Shown in pieces: positions 16,467 to 25,606 of a stretch of 64,000 nt of DNA. The DNA is from an uncultured Muribaculaceae bacterium. GTDB lineage: Bacteria; Bacteroidota; Bacteroidia; Bacteroidales; Muribaculaceae. Where the stretch lies: positions 22,499-86,498 of the forward strand of contig CAJTPK010000012.1 of assembly GCA_910578075.1 (NCBI GenBank), read 5' to 3'. The stretch's first letter is position 1; the number at the start of each line of letters is the position of its first letter. Both the position numbers and the translations under genes were made by a program. The notes under the pieces were generated by a model, which saw only the letters and a program-made list of their open reading frames with translations, ran no database searches and was not told where the DNA came from.

Positions 16467-19013
16467 ATGATCTTTTCAAGATTATTAATAGTAGCTGTCG
16501 GCATATCTATGCTGACAGCTTCTTTTGCAGTTTCGGGAGCTGAAACTATAACAGGAGAGAAGGCGGATTCCCTTTTATTGTTTTCATATTCCAAGCCGGA
16601 TGGACGTAGTGGTCTTAGGTTGGCATGGAGCGATAACGGAAATACATGGCATTCAATATGCGATCCTAAGGGTAATTCAAAGAGTGGATATAATTTTGTA
16701 TCTTCAGATTTTGGACCATGGGGTAGTCATAAGACCATGTTCGATCCCGTTCTTCATAAGACTTCGGATGGTTGGTTGGCGACATGGTATGTGTCGTCAA
16801 AACGTGAGACTTTAGCTGCAGCTTATTCTCCAGATCTTATCAAATGGCAGCCACAACGGTATGCTTCAAAAGAAGATAGCTGTGGACTTGGTTTCTGTGG
16901 ATTGGATAAGGGTGTTGCTTCAGAAGTTATGGTCAACGGCAAGAATTATAACGGATATGTTATAAAAGTGCCGTCATCAACTGTCAGTTCGCTTATGGAG
17001 TATGTCGTGTCAAGAGGAGAGAAAAGTAGACGTGAGGCTCAGCTTATGAAAGATGACGGTGCGCGATTTGCCGGACTTAAACCGCTGAAAGCATCAATTT
17101 CTCCTGTAAAGGGCATCGCTCCTCTTGCAATTTCGGATAAGTTGATAGGCATATTTTTTGAAGATATCAGTTACGCTGCCGATGGAGGTCTATATGGCGA
17201 ATTAGTGCAGAACCGCGATTTTGAGTACGATTTTTCCGAGAATCATAAAAAAGGGTGGGGACCCGGTTATGCATGGTCGCTTAAGGATTTAGCCGGCAAT
17301 TCCAATAATATGATTTTCTCTGATCTGGATCCACTTCACCAAAATAATCGCAATTATCTCAAGATAAGTGGAAACCACAGAGATCTGCAACTTGAGAATT
17401 CAGGATTTGATGGCATATCAATCCAAAAAGGGGAGTCGTATTATTTTTCAATGTTTGTAAGAAATAATGCGAAAGTATCCGGCTTGAAATTTGATGTTTC
17501 ACTTGTTTCACCGGATGGAAAAACAGCAGGTAAAGGACGAATAAATATAAAAGGCAAAGGATGGCAAAAGTCAGAGATTAAGATAAAATCCTCCGTGAGT
17601 GCGAGAAATTGCAGACTTGTTATCAATATTCCTGCAAAAGCTGATTGCGATATAGACATGATATCGTTGTTCCCGGTCAACACATTCAAAGGACGTAGAA
17701 ACGGATTGAGGAAAGATCTCGCCGAATCTTTGGCAGCGCTGCATCCTAAATTTGTGCGTTTCCCGGGAGGATGTGTAGCTCATGGAGATGGCATTGATAA
17801 CATTTATGATTGGAAGGGATCAATTGGTCCGCTTGAAAGTCGCAAGCCACTTCGTAATATTTGGAACTATCATCAGACAAGAGGATTGGGATATCATGAA
17901 TATTTTCTTATGTGTGAAGACTTAGGTGCCGCTCCACTTCCGGTGTTGGCAGCAGGTGTGCCATGTCAGAATTCCGGGCGTAAACATGCCGGTTCACATA
18001 ACGAGATCACAGAATTCGGTCAGCAATGCGGAATACCGATGGGAGACATGGATGATTATGTTCAGGATATTCTCGATCTGATAGAATATGCCAATGGCGG
18101 AGTGGAAACTGAATGGGGGGCAAAGCGCGCTGAAGCCGGTCATCCGGCACCGTTTGGTTTGAAATATCTCGGTATAGGTAATGAGGATATGATCACCGAA
18201 GTGTTTGAAGAAAGATTCAAATATATCCATGATGTTTTGAAAGAGAAGCATCCGGAAATAACAGTTATAGGCACAGTCGGTCCATTCTTTGAAGGATCTG
18301 ATTATGATGAGGGCTGGCGTTTTGCAAAGAAAGAGAATGTACCTATGGTTGACGAACATTATTATGTAGCCCCCGGTTGGTATATTAATAACAGGAGATT
18401 CTATGATGGATATGACCGAAAGGGTCCGAAGGTATATCTCGGAGAGTATGCTTCTCATCTTCCGGACAGAAGCAATACGATGGAGACAGCTTTGAGCGTT
18501 GCATTATATCTGACAGATGTTGAAAGAAATGGTGATGTTGTTGAGATGACATCATACGCTCCGCTTTTTGCAAAAGACAATCATGTGAACTGGCGGCCGG
18601 ACATGATTTATTTTAATAATGATACAATCCGTTTCACTCCGGATTATTATGTGCAGCAGATGTACGGACAAAATTCCGGAACGGAATATATTCCTTCTGA
18701 GATAAAACTGTCGGATACATCCGAAGAAGTTTCGAAGCGCATAGGTCATTCTCTTGTAAGGGATCCGGAAACGTGCGACCTGATTGTAAAGATAGCAAAT
18801 CTGTTGCCAGTAGCAGTATCGATAGATGAGAATCTTTCGGATTTGGGTATTGTAAACGGGAATGCAGAAATTGAGGTATTGTCAGGTCACCCCGATGATA
18901 AATGCACTAAACCGGTAAAAGATTCCGTTTCTATATCAGGAGGTAGTCTTAAATTTGAGGCGGCTCCATATTCATTTAATGTGATAAGAATCGGAAATCA
19001 TAATGAATTATGA
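16467..19013 (+). CDS. Secreted GH51 alpha-L-arabinofuranosidase with N-terminal half-propeller
   Basis: An 848-residue secreted protein (signal peptide to about residue 24). Residues 36-180 carry GH43/GH117-like propeller motifs (LRLAWSDNGNTWHS, KTMFDPVLHKTSDGWLATWY) but too few blades for a full domain and no clear triad, so this part probably binds sugar. Residues 220-840 are GH51, starting ISDKLIGIFFEDISYAADGG, with a carbohydrate-binding-like sandwich at 265-405 and the barrel with RFPGGC near 431. Catalytic acid/base Glu573 (GIGNED) and nucleophile Glu660 (YLGEYAS) are visible. It releases arabinofuranose from arabinan or arabinogalactan. The last 11 bases overlap the FdtA-like gene. 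Confidence 0.9.
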   Translation: MIFSRLLIVAVGISMLTASFAVSGAETITGEKADSLLLFSYSKPDGRSGLRLAWSDNGNTWHSICDPKGNSKSGYNFVSSDFGPWGSHKTMFDPVLHKTSDGWLATWYVSSKRETLAAAYSPDLIKWQPQRYASKEDSCGLGFCGLDKGVASEVMVNGKNYNGYVIKVPSSTVSSLMEYVVSRGEKSRREAQLMKDDGARFAGLKPLKASISPVKGIAPLAISDKLIGIFFEDISYAADGGLYGELVQNRDFEYDFSENHKKGWGPGYAWSLKDLAGNSNNMIFSDLDPLHQNNRNYLKISGNHRDLQLENSGFDGISIQKGESYYFSMFVRNNAKVSGLKFDVSLVSPDGKTAGKGRINIKGKGWQKSEIKIKSSVSARNCRLVINIPAKADCDIDMISLFPVNTFKGRRNGLRKDLAESLAALHPKFVRFPGGCVAHGDGIDNIYDWKGSIGPLESRKPLRNIWNYHQTRGLGYHEYFLMCEDLGAAPLPVLAAGVPCQNSGRKHAGSHNEITEFGQQCGIPMGDMDDYVQDILDLIEYANGGVETEWGAKRAEAGHPAPFGLKYLGIGNEDMITEVFEERFKYIHDVLKEKHPEITVIGTVGPFFEGSDYDEGWRFAKKENVPMVDEHYYVAPGWYINNRRFYDGYDRKGPKVYLGEYASHLPDRSNTMETALSVALYLTDVERNGDVVEMTSYAPLFAKDNHVNWRPDMIYFNNDTIRFTPDYYVQQMYGQNSGTEYIPSEIKLSDTSEEVSKRIGHSLVRDPETCDLIVKIANLLPVAVSIDENLSDLGIVNGNAEIEVLSGHPDDKCTKPVKDSVSISGGSLKFEAAPYSFNVIRIGNHNEL

Positions 19014-19416
19014 AATTATAGAATTGCCCCGTCATCTTGACAGACGAGGAAATCTTTCGGTGGTGGAGAATGGCATTCATATCCCGTTTGATATGAAACG
19101 CGCTTTCTTCATATACGATGTGCCGGGAGGTGAAAGTCGGGCAGGGCATGCACATCATACTTTATATGAGTTCATAATTGCAGTAGGAGGAAGTTTTACT
19201 GTTCATCTTGATGATGGCGTCGAACAGGAATCAATATTGATGAACAAACCTTATGTCGGATTGCTCGTAAAGCCAGGGACATGGTCGCATCTTGTGGATT
19301 TTTCTTCCGGGGCAGTTGCTTTGGTACTTGCCTCAGATTTCTATAATGAGGATGACTATATCCGTAATTATGATGAATTCCTTGAATTGAAGAGAAAGAA
19401 TGGTGAAATTTCTTGA
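19003..19416 (+). CDS. dTDP-4-keto-6-deoxy-glucose 3,4-ketoisomerase-like cupin (FdtA/WxcM family)
   Basis: A 137-residue cupin. The family shifts the keto group from C4 to C3 of dTDP-4-keto-6-deoxyglucose. Visible: HLDRRGNLSVVE at the start, the histidine cluster SRAGHAHHTLYEF (residues 46-58) that holds the catalytic His pair, SFTVHLDDG, and the ending FYNEDDYIRNYDEF typical of WxcM-like proteins. The gene starts inside the end of GH51 and overlaps the aminotransferase by 17 bases, so all three are probably translated as a set. The dTDP-sugar precursors (RmlA, RmlB) and the N-acetyltransferase are not in the window. Confidence 0.88.
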   Translation: MNYEIIELPRHLDRRGNLSVVENGIHIPFDMKRAFFIYDVPGGESRAGHAHHTLYEFIIAVGGSFTVHLDDGVEQESILMNKPYVGLLVKPGTWSHLVDFSSGAVALVLASDFYNEDDYIRNYDEFLELKRKNGEIS

Positions 19417-20524
19417 TATAAAGAAAATTACAGAGTCGTTTGAACCGGAGATTTCAGAGACTGTTCAGCGGGTTGTAAGATCCGGTTGGTATCTTCAAGG
19501 CGAGGAGAACCGGAAATTCGAATCAAGATATTCCGAATATATTGGCGTATCCCATATGGTGGGATGCGCCAATGGCTTGGATGCGCTTACCCTTATCTTG
19601 AGGGCTTATATCGAAATGGGCAGGATTTGCCCTGGAGATGAGGTTATTGTACCTGCCAATACGTACATAGCAACGATATTGTCGATTACAGAAAATGGAT
19701 TGACTCCGGTACTTGTAGAGCCGGATGCCGATACTTTACAGATCGATTTCGCGAAGCTCAAGGCTGCTGTGACTGATAATACAAAAGCCGTGATGATAGT
19801 TCACCTCTATGGTAAGTGTGCCTATAGCGATGAATTGGGTGCTTATTGTCGAGATAACGGTCTATTGCTTATTGAAGATAATGCACAGGCTCATGGGTGT
19901 CTATACAAAGGGAGACGCACGGGATCGCTTGGTGATGCGGCAGCCCACAGTTTTTATCCGGGAAAGAATCTTGGTGCGCTCGGTGACGGAGGTGCTGTGA
20001 CGACATGCGATGAGGAACTGGCTTTCACTGTCAGAAGGCTTGCAAATTATGGTTCGGATAAGAAATATATATTCGATTCCATTGGTAAGAATTCTCGTCT
20101 TGATGAAGTTCAGGCAGCAGTTCTAAGTCTTAAACTTAAGAGACTTGACAAGGATAACGAACGTAGAAGATGCGTGGCAAGGAAATATGTTGATGGCATT
20201 AATAATCCGTTAATCCGCATACCAAAAGGTATAAAGGATATCAATGATAGCAACGTCTATCACTTGTTCCCAATCATGTGTGAACAACGGGATTCTTTAT
20301 GTCGCCACCTTGAAAAACATGGCATTCAAACCATTATCCATTATCCAATTCCTCCGCACAAACAGAAATGTTACGAGGGGAAAGAACTGCTTAAAATCTC
20401 AGGTAATCTTGAGGTGACGGAAGCCATTCACGAGAAGGAACTGTCGCTTCCGATGTCTCCAGTCATGACTGAAGAGGAGGTGCAAAGGGTTATAGATGCT
20501 TTAAATTCATTCAGTATATATTAA
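19400..20524 (+). CDS. DegT/DnrJ/EryC1 sugar aminotransferase (FdtB/QdtB-like)
   Basis: A 374-residue PLP enzyme that aminates a keto sugar nucleotide. Motifs: GWYLQGEE near 29 (substrate entry), GCANGLDAL at 55-63, PANTYIATI at 85, EDNAQAHG at 159 with the cofactor Asp. PLP-binding Lys189 lies in SFYPGKNLGALGDGG. Together with the overlapping ketoisomerase it should yield dTDP-3-amino-3,6-dideoxyhexose (Fuc3N or Qui3N type), a sugar of surface polysaccharide, S-layer or protein glycan. The exact isomer depends on the ketoisomerase and cannot be told here. Confidence 0.9.
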   Translation: MVKFLDIKKITESFEPEISETVQRVVRSGWYLQGEENRKFESRYSEYIGVSHMVGCANGLDALTLILRAYIEMGRICPGDEVIVPANTYIATILSITENGLTPVLVEPDADTLQIDFAKLKAAVTDNTKAVMIVHLYGKCAYSDELGAYCRDNGLLLIEDNAQAHGCLYKGRRTGSLGDAAAHSFYPGKNLGALGDGGAVTTCDEELAFTVRRLANYGSDKKYIFDSIGKNSRLDEVQAAVLSLKLKRLDKDNERRRCVARKYVDGINNPLIRIPKGIKDINDSNVYHLFPIMCEQRDSLCRHLEKHGIQTIIHYPIPPHKQKCYEGKELLKISGNLEVTEAIHEKELSLPMSPVMTEEEVQRVIDALNSFSIY

Positions 20525-20525
20525 C

Positions 20526-20571
20526 CTTTTAATATATGTCTTTATATAATAAACTTTTAATATATGTCTTT
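20526..20571 (+). repeat. Exact 18-bp direct repeat duplicating a translation start
   Basis: CTTTTAATATATGTCTTT occurs at 20526-20543 and 20554-20571, 28 bases apart. The second copy contains the ATG of the DUF4250 gene. The first copy's ATG opens a 13-codon frame (20536-20577) that ends past the true start and so overlaps it out of frame. Confidence 0.9.
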
Positions 20572-20740
20572 GCCTAAAGATCCAATTATGCTCTATAGCG
20601 CAGTGAATATGAAATTGCGCGATCAATATTCATCACTTGATGATTTATGCGCATCAGAGAGCATAGACAAAACAGAGTTGTTGGAAAAGCTCAGATCGGT
20701 AGGTTTTGAGTATAATAGTGAATTAAATCAGTTCAGATAA
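20564..20740 (+). CDS. DUF4250 small protein
   Basis: A 58-residue protein starting MSLPKDPIMLYSAVNMKLRD and ending EYNSELNQFR. The pattern LPKDP-ML-S-VN-KLRD, an SLDDLC helix, a Glu/Lys-rich helix and G-EY-----NQF is that of DUF4250, found across Bacteroidetes and Firmicutes with no known function. It looks like a compact helical, possibly helix-turn-helix, protein. Two bases separate it from the CYTH gene, so co-expression is likely. Its start lies in the second copy of a direct repeat. Confidence 0.85.
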   Translation: MSLPKDPIMLYSAVNMKLRDQYSSLDDLCASESIDKTELLEKLRSVGFEYNSELNQFR

Positions 20741-20742
20741 TT

Positions 20743-21183
20743 ATGGGTGTTGAGATAGAAAGAAAATTTCTTGTAACCAATGATACATATAAAGATATGG
20801 CTTACAGTATAAGTCATATCCGGCAAGGATATCTCAACCGAAATCCGGATAGGACAGTTCGTGTAAGGGTACGCGATGATCACGGATATCTCACGGTAAA
20901 GGGTAGAAATCAAGGGGACACCCGTCTTGAATTTGAATATGATGTGCCGAGGAAGGATGCGGAAGAAATGTTGTTGTTGTGTGAGAATCCTATACTCGAC
21001 AAATCGAGATATCTTGTGAAATATGAGGGATTCATATGGGAAATTGATGAGTTTCACGGCAGGCTTTCACAGTTGGTTGTTGCAGAGATAGAGTTACAGG
21101 CGTCCGATACTAAATTCACTCTGCCTCCGTTTATAGGCAAGGAGGTGACAGGGGATCCTCGATATTACAATTCCTCTTTATAA
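20743..21183 (+). CDS. CYTH-domain protein
   Basis: A 146-residue single-domain protein. The hallmark ExExK appears at residues 4-8 (EIERK), followed by the alternating charged strands of the triphosphate tunnel: RTVRVRVRDDHGYLTVKG, RLEFEYDVP, IWEIDEFHG, LVVAEIEL. CYTH enzymes bind triphosphates with divalent metal; bacterial single-domain members are usually tripolyphosphatases or unassigned phosphohydrolases. It sits between DUF4250 and DUF5686. Confidence 0.9.
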   Translation: MGVEIERKFLVTNDTYKDMAYSISHIRQGYLNRNPDRTVRVRVRDDHGYLTVKGRNQGDTRLEFEYDVPRKDAEEMLLLCENPILDKSRYLVKYEGFIWEIDEFHGRLSQLVVAEIELQASDTKFTLPPFIGKEVTGDPRYYNSSL

Positions 21184-21191
21184 ATTTATTC

Positions 21192-23579
21192 TTGCGAATA
21201 TCAGGTGTTCTTCCCAATTTCACTGCTATTGGGAGTAGATTAATAATACAATGTATGTTGCTGTTCATTTGTCCAATGCTGTATGGACAGATGAAACGAC
21301 CTGTCGTGTTGGATACCGTAAGTTTTGAGAATGCAAAAGGGAGGGAATTGAAAGAGGTTGTTGTCAAACCTAAAAAGCAGAAGTATTCCAAGAAAAATAA
21401 CCCTGCTGTTGACCTGATGGAGAGGGTAAGGCATGACCGGAAGCTACAGAATCCACGGGAAGCTGATCATTATTCATACGATAAGTATGAGAAGACTGTA
21501 TTGGCTATCAACGACTTCAATATGGATCTTACTCGGAATAATGGTAAGATTGGGAAGCAATTTAAATTTTTTACCCAATTCATAGATACCGCAAGGTGGA
21601 CAGGAAAGAGGATACTTGATCTTTCCTTAAAAGAGAAGGCGTCAACGGTTTTGTCCGGTAAAAAATCAGGCAAAGAAGTTGAAATTGTCAAGGGATTACG
21701 GAGTCATGGTCTCGATGATGAGTTCAATAAAGAGAACGTGAGAAAGCTTTTCGAGGATATGCTGAGGGAGATAGATTTGTATCAGAACGACATTACGTTG
21801 ATGCAAAATAGATTCGTAAGCCCGTTATCTGCTATAGCCGCGGACTATTATAAATTTGAGATTGTTGATACAGTGCCTATTGGTAAGGAACGATGTGTGG
21901 AATTGACATTCTTTCCCCATAATCCGGAGTCTTTCAGTTTTAACGGCAAGCTATACATACCGGTGGATGACTCCGTGAAGTATATAAAGAGAGTATCAAT
22001 GCGGGTGCCCAAAGCAATCAATCTGAATTATGTGGACAATATTTTCGTAAGTCAGAATTTTACGAAAGATTCGGTAGGGAATGTGCATAAGACGCTTGAT
22101 GACTTATGTCTTGAGATGCAGTTCCTTCCCGGGACACCAAAATTGTATGGGTCGAGAGAAGTAAGGTATGGCGATTTCTCATATGATGATAAGTTTTCTG
22201 AATATAATCATGGCATTACGGGAACTGAGATCATAACCGAAGGTGCTGATAAGAGAACCCCGGAATTCTGGGATAAGTCGAGACTCATGCCATTATCTTA
22301 TGCGGAATCGAAAATGAGTGACATGATGATCACATTGCGTAAACAGCCATTGCTATACTGGACGGAAAAAGTAATTAAGGTTTTGGTAAATGGCTATGTC
22401 ACTACAGGAAATCCGAGTAAATTTGATATTGGACCTGTCAATACATTTATCAGTCATAATACTGCTGAAGGATGGCGTTTCAGGGTAGGAGGTGTGACAA
22501 CGCCTGCTTTGTCGAGACATTTTTTCGCAAGAGGATATGTTGCATATGGATTGCGAGACAAAAAGATCAAGTATAATGGAGAAATAGAGTATTCATTTAT
22601 ACCCAAAACTTATACTTCTCGTGAATTTCCTGTGAATTCGATACGTGCCAGTTATCAGTATGATAAGGATCAATTGGGTCAGCATTACCTGTTTACAAAT
22701 GCCGATAATATCTTTCTTTCATTAAAGCGCATGAGGAGTGATCTGATCACTTACCGCAGGATGGCGAAACTTGAATATAATCTTGAGTTGAAAAATAATT
22801 TTTCTTTTGGCATAGAGCTCAGGCATGAGGTTCAAGAGGCTACAAAATGGGTTACATTCAAGCGGAGTTCCGGTGCATGTGATGATATGTTCACACAAGC
22901 CGCATTTCGTATAGCTTTGAGGTATGCTCCTGGAGAGAAGTTTGTGCAGGGAACAACCAGCAGAAAGCCTATCAACATGGATGCTCCTATTTTTTTACTG
23001 ACACATGAGTATGGTCCACGAGGATTCCTGGGTGCTGATTTTACGCTTAACAAAACAGAGCTGTCAATGCAGAAACGGTTCTGGTTTTCAGCATTCGGTT
23101 ATACAGATATAGTGTTAAAGGGTGGTGTCATCTGGAGCAAAGTTCAGTTCCCTGCTTTGCTATGGCAAAATGCAAATATATCTTATACAATACAGCCGGA
23201 ATCTTTTACGCTATTGAATCCTATGGAGTTTGCTATGGACAGGTATGCATCGTTGGATTTTTCATATTATATGAATGGATTGATATTCAATAGAATTCCT
23301 TTAGTCAATAAACTTAAATTAAGAGAAGTGTTCACTTTCAAGGGATTCGTAGGTAAACTGGGTCGTAGAAACAATCCGGAATATGACGAAAACCTTTATC
23401 AGTTTCCATCAGATGCCGGTACAGTACCGATGGGCTCTAAACCATATATGGAGATAGGTGCGGGCATAGATAATATCTTTACAATACTGCGTGTTGATTA
23501 TGTGTGGCGCCTGACTTATAGAAATCGTCCCGGTATTGATAAGAGTGGATTGCGGGTGTCATTGCATTTTTCTTTCTGA
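21192..23579 (+). CDS. DUF5686 outer-membrane protein
   Basis: A 795-residue protein of the large DUF5686 family common in Bacteroidetes. The N-terminus is signal-like (GSRLIIQCMLLFICPMLYG). The start is either TTG at 21192, which supplies the basic residues of a signal peptide, or ATG at 21255, which leaves a very short one; the TTG start is preferred. Features: ELKEVVVKPKKQKYSKKNNPAVDLM near residue 53, a soluble middle part (SPLSAIAADYYKF, CVELTFFPHNPESFSFNGKLYI), and a C-terminal barrel ending LRVSLHFSF. Role unknown; often said to resemble carboxypeptidase-regulatory-like surface proteins. Confidence 0.8.
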   Translation: MRISGVLPNFTAIGSRLIIQCMLLFICPMLYGQMKRPVVLDTVSFENAKGRELKEVVVKPKKQKYSKKNNPAVDLMERVRHDRKLQNPREADHYSYDKYEKTVLAINDFNMDLTRNNGKIGKQFKFFTQFIDTARWTGKRILDLSLKEKASTVLSGKKSGKEVEIVKGLRSHGLDDEFNKENVRKLFEDMLREIDLYQNDITLMQNRFVSPLSAIAADYYKFEIVDTVPIGKERCVELTFFPHNPESFSFNGKLYIPVDDSVKYIKRVSMRVPKAINLNYVDNIFVSQNFTKDSVGNVHKTLDDLCLEMQFLPGTPKLYGSREVRYGDFSYDDKFSEYNHGITGTEIITEGADKRTPEFWDKSRLMPLSYAESKMSDMMITLRKQPLLYWTEKVIKVLVNGYVTTGNPSKFDIGPVNTFISHNTAEGWRFRVGGVTTPALSRHFFARGYVAYGLRDKKIKYNGEIEYSFIPKTYTSREFPVNSIRASYQYDKDQLGQHYLFTNADNIFLSLKRMRSDLITYRRMAKLEYNLELKNNFSFGIELRHEVQEATKWVTFKRSSGACDDMFTQAAFRIALRYAPGEKFVQGTTSRKPINMDAPIFLLTHEYGPRGFLGADFTLNKTELSMQKRFWFSAFGYTDIVLKGGVIWSKVQFPALLWQNANISYTIQPESFTLLNPMEFAMDRYASLDFSYYMNGLIFNRIPLVNKLKLREVFTFKGFVGKLGRRNNPEYDENLYQFPSDAGTVPMGSKPYMEIGAGIDNIFTILRVDYVWRLTYRNRPGIDKSGLRVSLHFSF

Positions 23580-23583
23580 GTAG

Positions 23584-23604
23584 GCTGAGTTGTCAGCATT
23601 TTTT
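23584..23604 (+). terminator. Terminator after the DUF5686 gene
   Basis: GCTGA, loop GTTG, TCAGC, then ATTTTTTG. The stem is short (five bases) but the T run is good. The LysM gene's own promoter begins at once after it. Confidence 0.5.
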
Positions 23605-23606
23605 GT

Positions 23607-23614
23607 TAAATTTG
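23607..23614 (+). promoter_or_regulatory. -7 box for the LysM gene
   Basis: TAAATTTG fits TAnnTTTG and would start transcription near 23621. This is downstream of the earliest in-frame start and so supports the ATG at 23660. Confidence 0.5.
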
Positions 23615-23659
23615 CATGTTATTGCCATCATTGCAGATGGCGTTGCAATATATCTAAAT

Positions 23660-25606
23660 ATGAGAAATTTTTCCAAATCACTGATGATATGTTTGGCGGC
23701 GATCTTTTTTTCTCTGGATGCCGTTTCCGCCCCTAAATTGCCTATAGTCGAAATATTGGGCGGTAATTACTATATGTATGAAGTTAAGAAGGGCGATTCC
23801 TTGTTTGCAATATCTCGCGATTATGGTTGGGATTACGAACAGCTTCGCAAACTCAATCCTAAGGCGGTGTCTCCTTTGGAGAAAGGTATGAAAATATATT
23901 ATCCTGTCTCGGAAAAAAAAGATTCAGGGAATAATTCTGATGATGTAGAAACAGTTGATATAGAATCCACCCCTCTTACTCATAAGATTAAACGAGGTGA
24001 GACTGTATATTCCATATCAAGAATGTATGGCATTCCAGTTGAAAGAATATTTCAGCTTAACGCCGGTAGTAGGGATGGTATAAAAGAGGGAGACACTCTA
24101 CTCCTTAATGAAACCTCCGCTGATAATGGGGATGTGAATTTTTACGTTATCCGTAAGGGTGATACATTGTATAGTGTTGCAAAGAGGCATTTCACTACAG
24201 TAGCTGCCATCATGAAAAAGAATCCGGGTATATCTGAATCTAATTTCAAGGCCGGTGACACTATTCGTCTGCCACAAAAGGGTGAGGGAGTGAAGAGTGT
24301 TGTTAAGAAAGTGGAGGAGGAGAAACTTGCTTCTTTTTCAACTTATAAAGTGGATAAAAAGGACACTTGGGATACTGTAGCTTCAAAAACAGGCGTTGCC
24401 AAGGAAGATATACTTGAGGCTAACAAAGGCGCCGGAGAAAAGCCGAAGAAGAAATCACTTGTAACTATTCCCAACATTGAGACCGATACAGTGGAGAAAA
24501 CTATTGTAGAAGAGGATCCGAGGGAGCAGACGGTAGAGGGGATTGCTGAAATCTATGATGATGTGCATGATCTTCCATCTCCGGATTCGATAAATGCTAT
24601 AAAAGTAGTATTACTTTTATCCGAGCCTACAACGAGAAAGGATCTCGAATTCTCAAGAGGTTTCCTTACAGGTCTCGACCGACTTAAAAACAGTGACATT
24701 CAGGTAAATCTGACAGTCGTTAATGGCAATAGAACCTCCACAGATGTATTGACGGAACTTTCAGACATCGACCCCGATATTCTTTTCCTTACTACAGAAA
24801 AAGGGATTCCGTCATATTTGTCAGAGTTTGCTGAAGTAAGTCAGACTCCGGTTGTCAATACATTTGATGTCAAAAATGAATTATATTCTACTAATCCTTA
24901 TATAATCCAGTTGCTTACACCGTCTAATTATTTCAACGATGAAATTGCAGCAAAGATAAGCGGGGATTATGGTGATTACAATCTTATAATGGCAGGAGCG
25001 GAAGATGACGGGGATCTGCTCGCGTCAGCATTGAAAGATTCTTGGAATAAATCGAAAGTCAGAAGTGTTACGGCTGACAATATAAGCACACTCTCTTTAA
25101 GAGATGACGAACGCTATCTTATATATGGATATGCAACAAAGAAAGATGAAGTGTCTTCGCTTCTTGAGTCAGTATGCAATATCAAAAGAGAGCATCCTCT
25201 TGCTGAGGTGGTAGTAGTTGGACGTCCGAGTTGGATAGTATATGATGAAGGAGAGATGGAAGAGAAATATCATGAGGCTAATGTTTTGATACCCTCAAGG
25301 TTCTTTTATGACAAATCCTCTTCGCAGACCCGGCAATTCGAAAATTATTACAGATCGTTATTTGACAGGGAACCCGCTAAATCTTTCCCGATGTATGCCG
25401 CAGTTGGATATGATGCATCAACATACTTCATTCCTTCGCTTTGGCGAGCCGGACTCGATATAAATGAACTTGGAGAATCGACTTCTGGCGTGCAATCGGA
25501 TTTTGATATCTATCGTCCCGGGAATTGGACAGGTATGTTGAATCCTGTTGTTTATCTTGTGAGATTCACACCTTATAATACAATAGAAAAAATTGTTGTG
25601 AAATGA
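23660..25606 (+). CDS. LysM-repeat protein with periplasmic-binding-protein-like domain
   Basis: A 648-residue exported protein (signal peptide MRNFSKSLMICLAAIFFSL, cut near VSA). Three clear LysM repeats follow (YEVKKGDSLFAISRDYG, HKIKRGETVYSISRMYG, YVIRKGDTLYSVAKRHF) and a fourth, worn one (YKVDKKDTWDTVASKTG). After an acidic linker comes a type-1 periplasmic-binding fold (INAIKVVLLLSEP, FSRGFLTGLDRLKNSD, DPDILFLTTEKG, YAAVGYDASTYFIPSLWRAG). It likely binds peptidoglycan and holds a ligand- or partner-binding domain in the periplasm; family function unknown. The chosen start follows the promoter and gives a proper signal peptide. It overlaps the next gene by four bases (ATGA). Confidence 0.85.
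   Translation: MRNFSKSLMICLAAIFFSLDAVSAPKLPIVEILGGNYYMYEVKKGDSLFAISRDYGWDYEQLRKLNPKAVSPLEKGMKIYYPVSEKKDSGNNSDDVETVDIESTPLTHKIKRGETVYSISRMYGIPVERIFQLNAGSRDGIKEGDTLLLNETSADNGDVNFYVIRKGDTLYSVAKRHFTTVAAIMKKNPGISESNFKAGDTIRLPQKGEGVKSVVKKVEEEKLASFSTYKVDKKDTWDTVASKTGVAKEDILEANKGAGEKPKKKSLVTIPNIETDTVEKTIVEEDPREQTVEGIAEIYDDVHDLPSPDSINAIKVVLLLSEPTTRKDLEFSRGFLTGLDRLKNSDIQVNLTVVNGNRTSTDVLTELSDIDPDILFLTTEKGIPSYLSEFAEVSQTPVVNTFDVKNELYSTNPYIIQLLTPSNYFNDEIAAKISGDYGDYNLIMAGAEDDGDLLASALKDSWNKSKVRSVTADNISTLSLRDDERYLIYGYATKKDEVSSLLESVCNIKREHPLAEVVVVGRPSWIVYDEGEMEEKYHEANVLIPSRFFYDKSSSQTRQFENYYRSLFDREPAKSFPMYAAVGYDASTYFIPSLWRAGLDINELGESTSGVQSDFDIYRPGNWTGMLNPVVYLVRFTPYNTIEKIVVK

Noticed and set aside
13578..20524. 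Classical polysaccharide utilisation locus
   Set aside because: No SusC/SusD pair or hybrid two-component/ECF regulator lies in the window, so the glycosidases cannot be called a PUL from this evidence.
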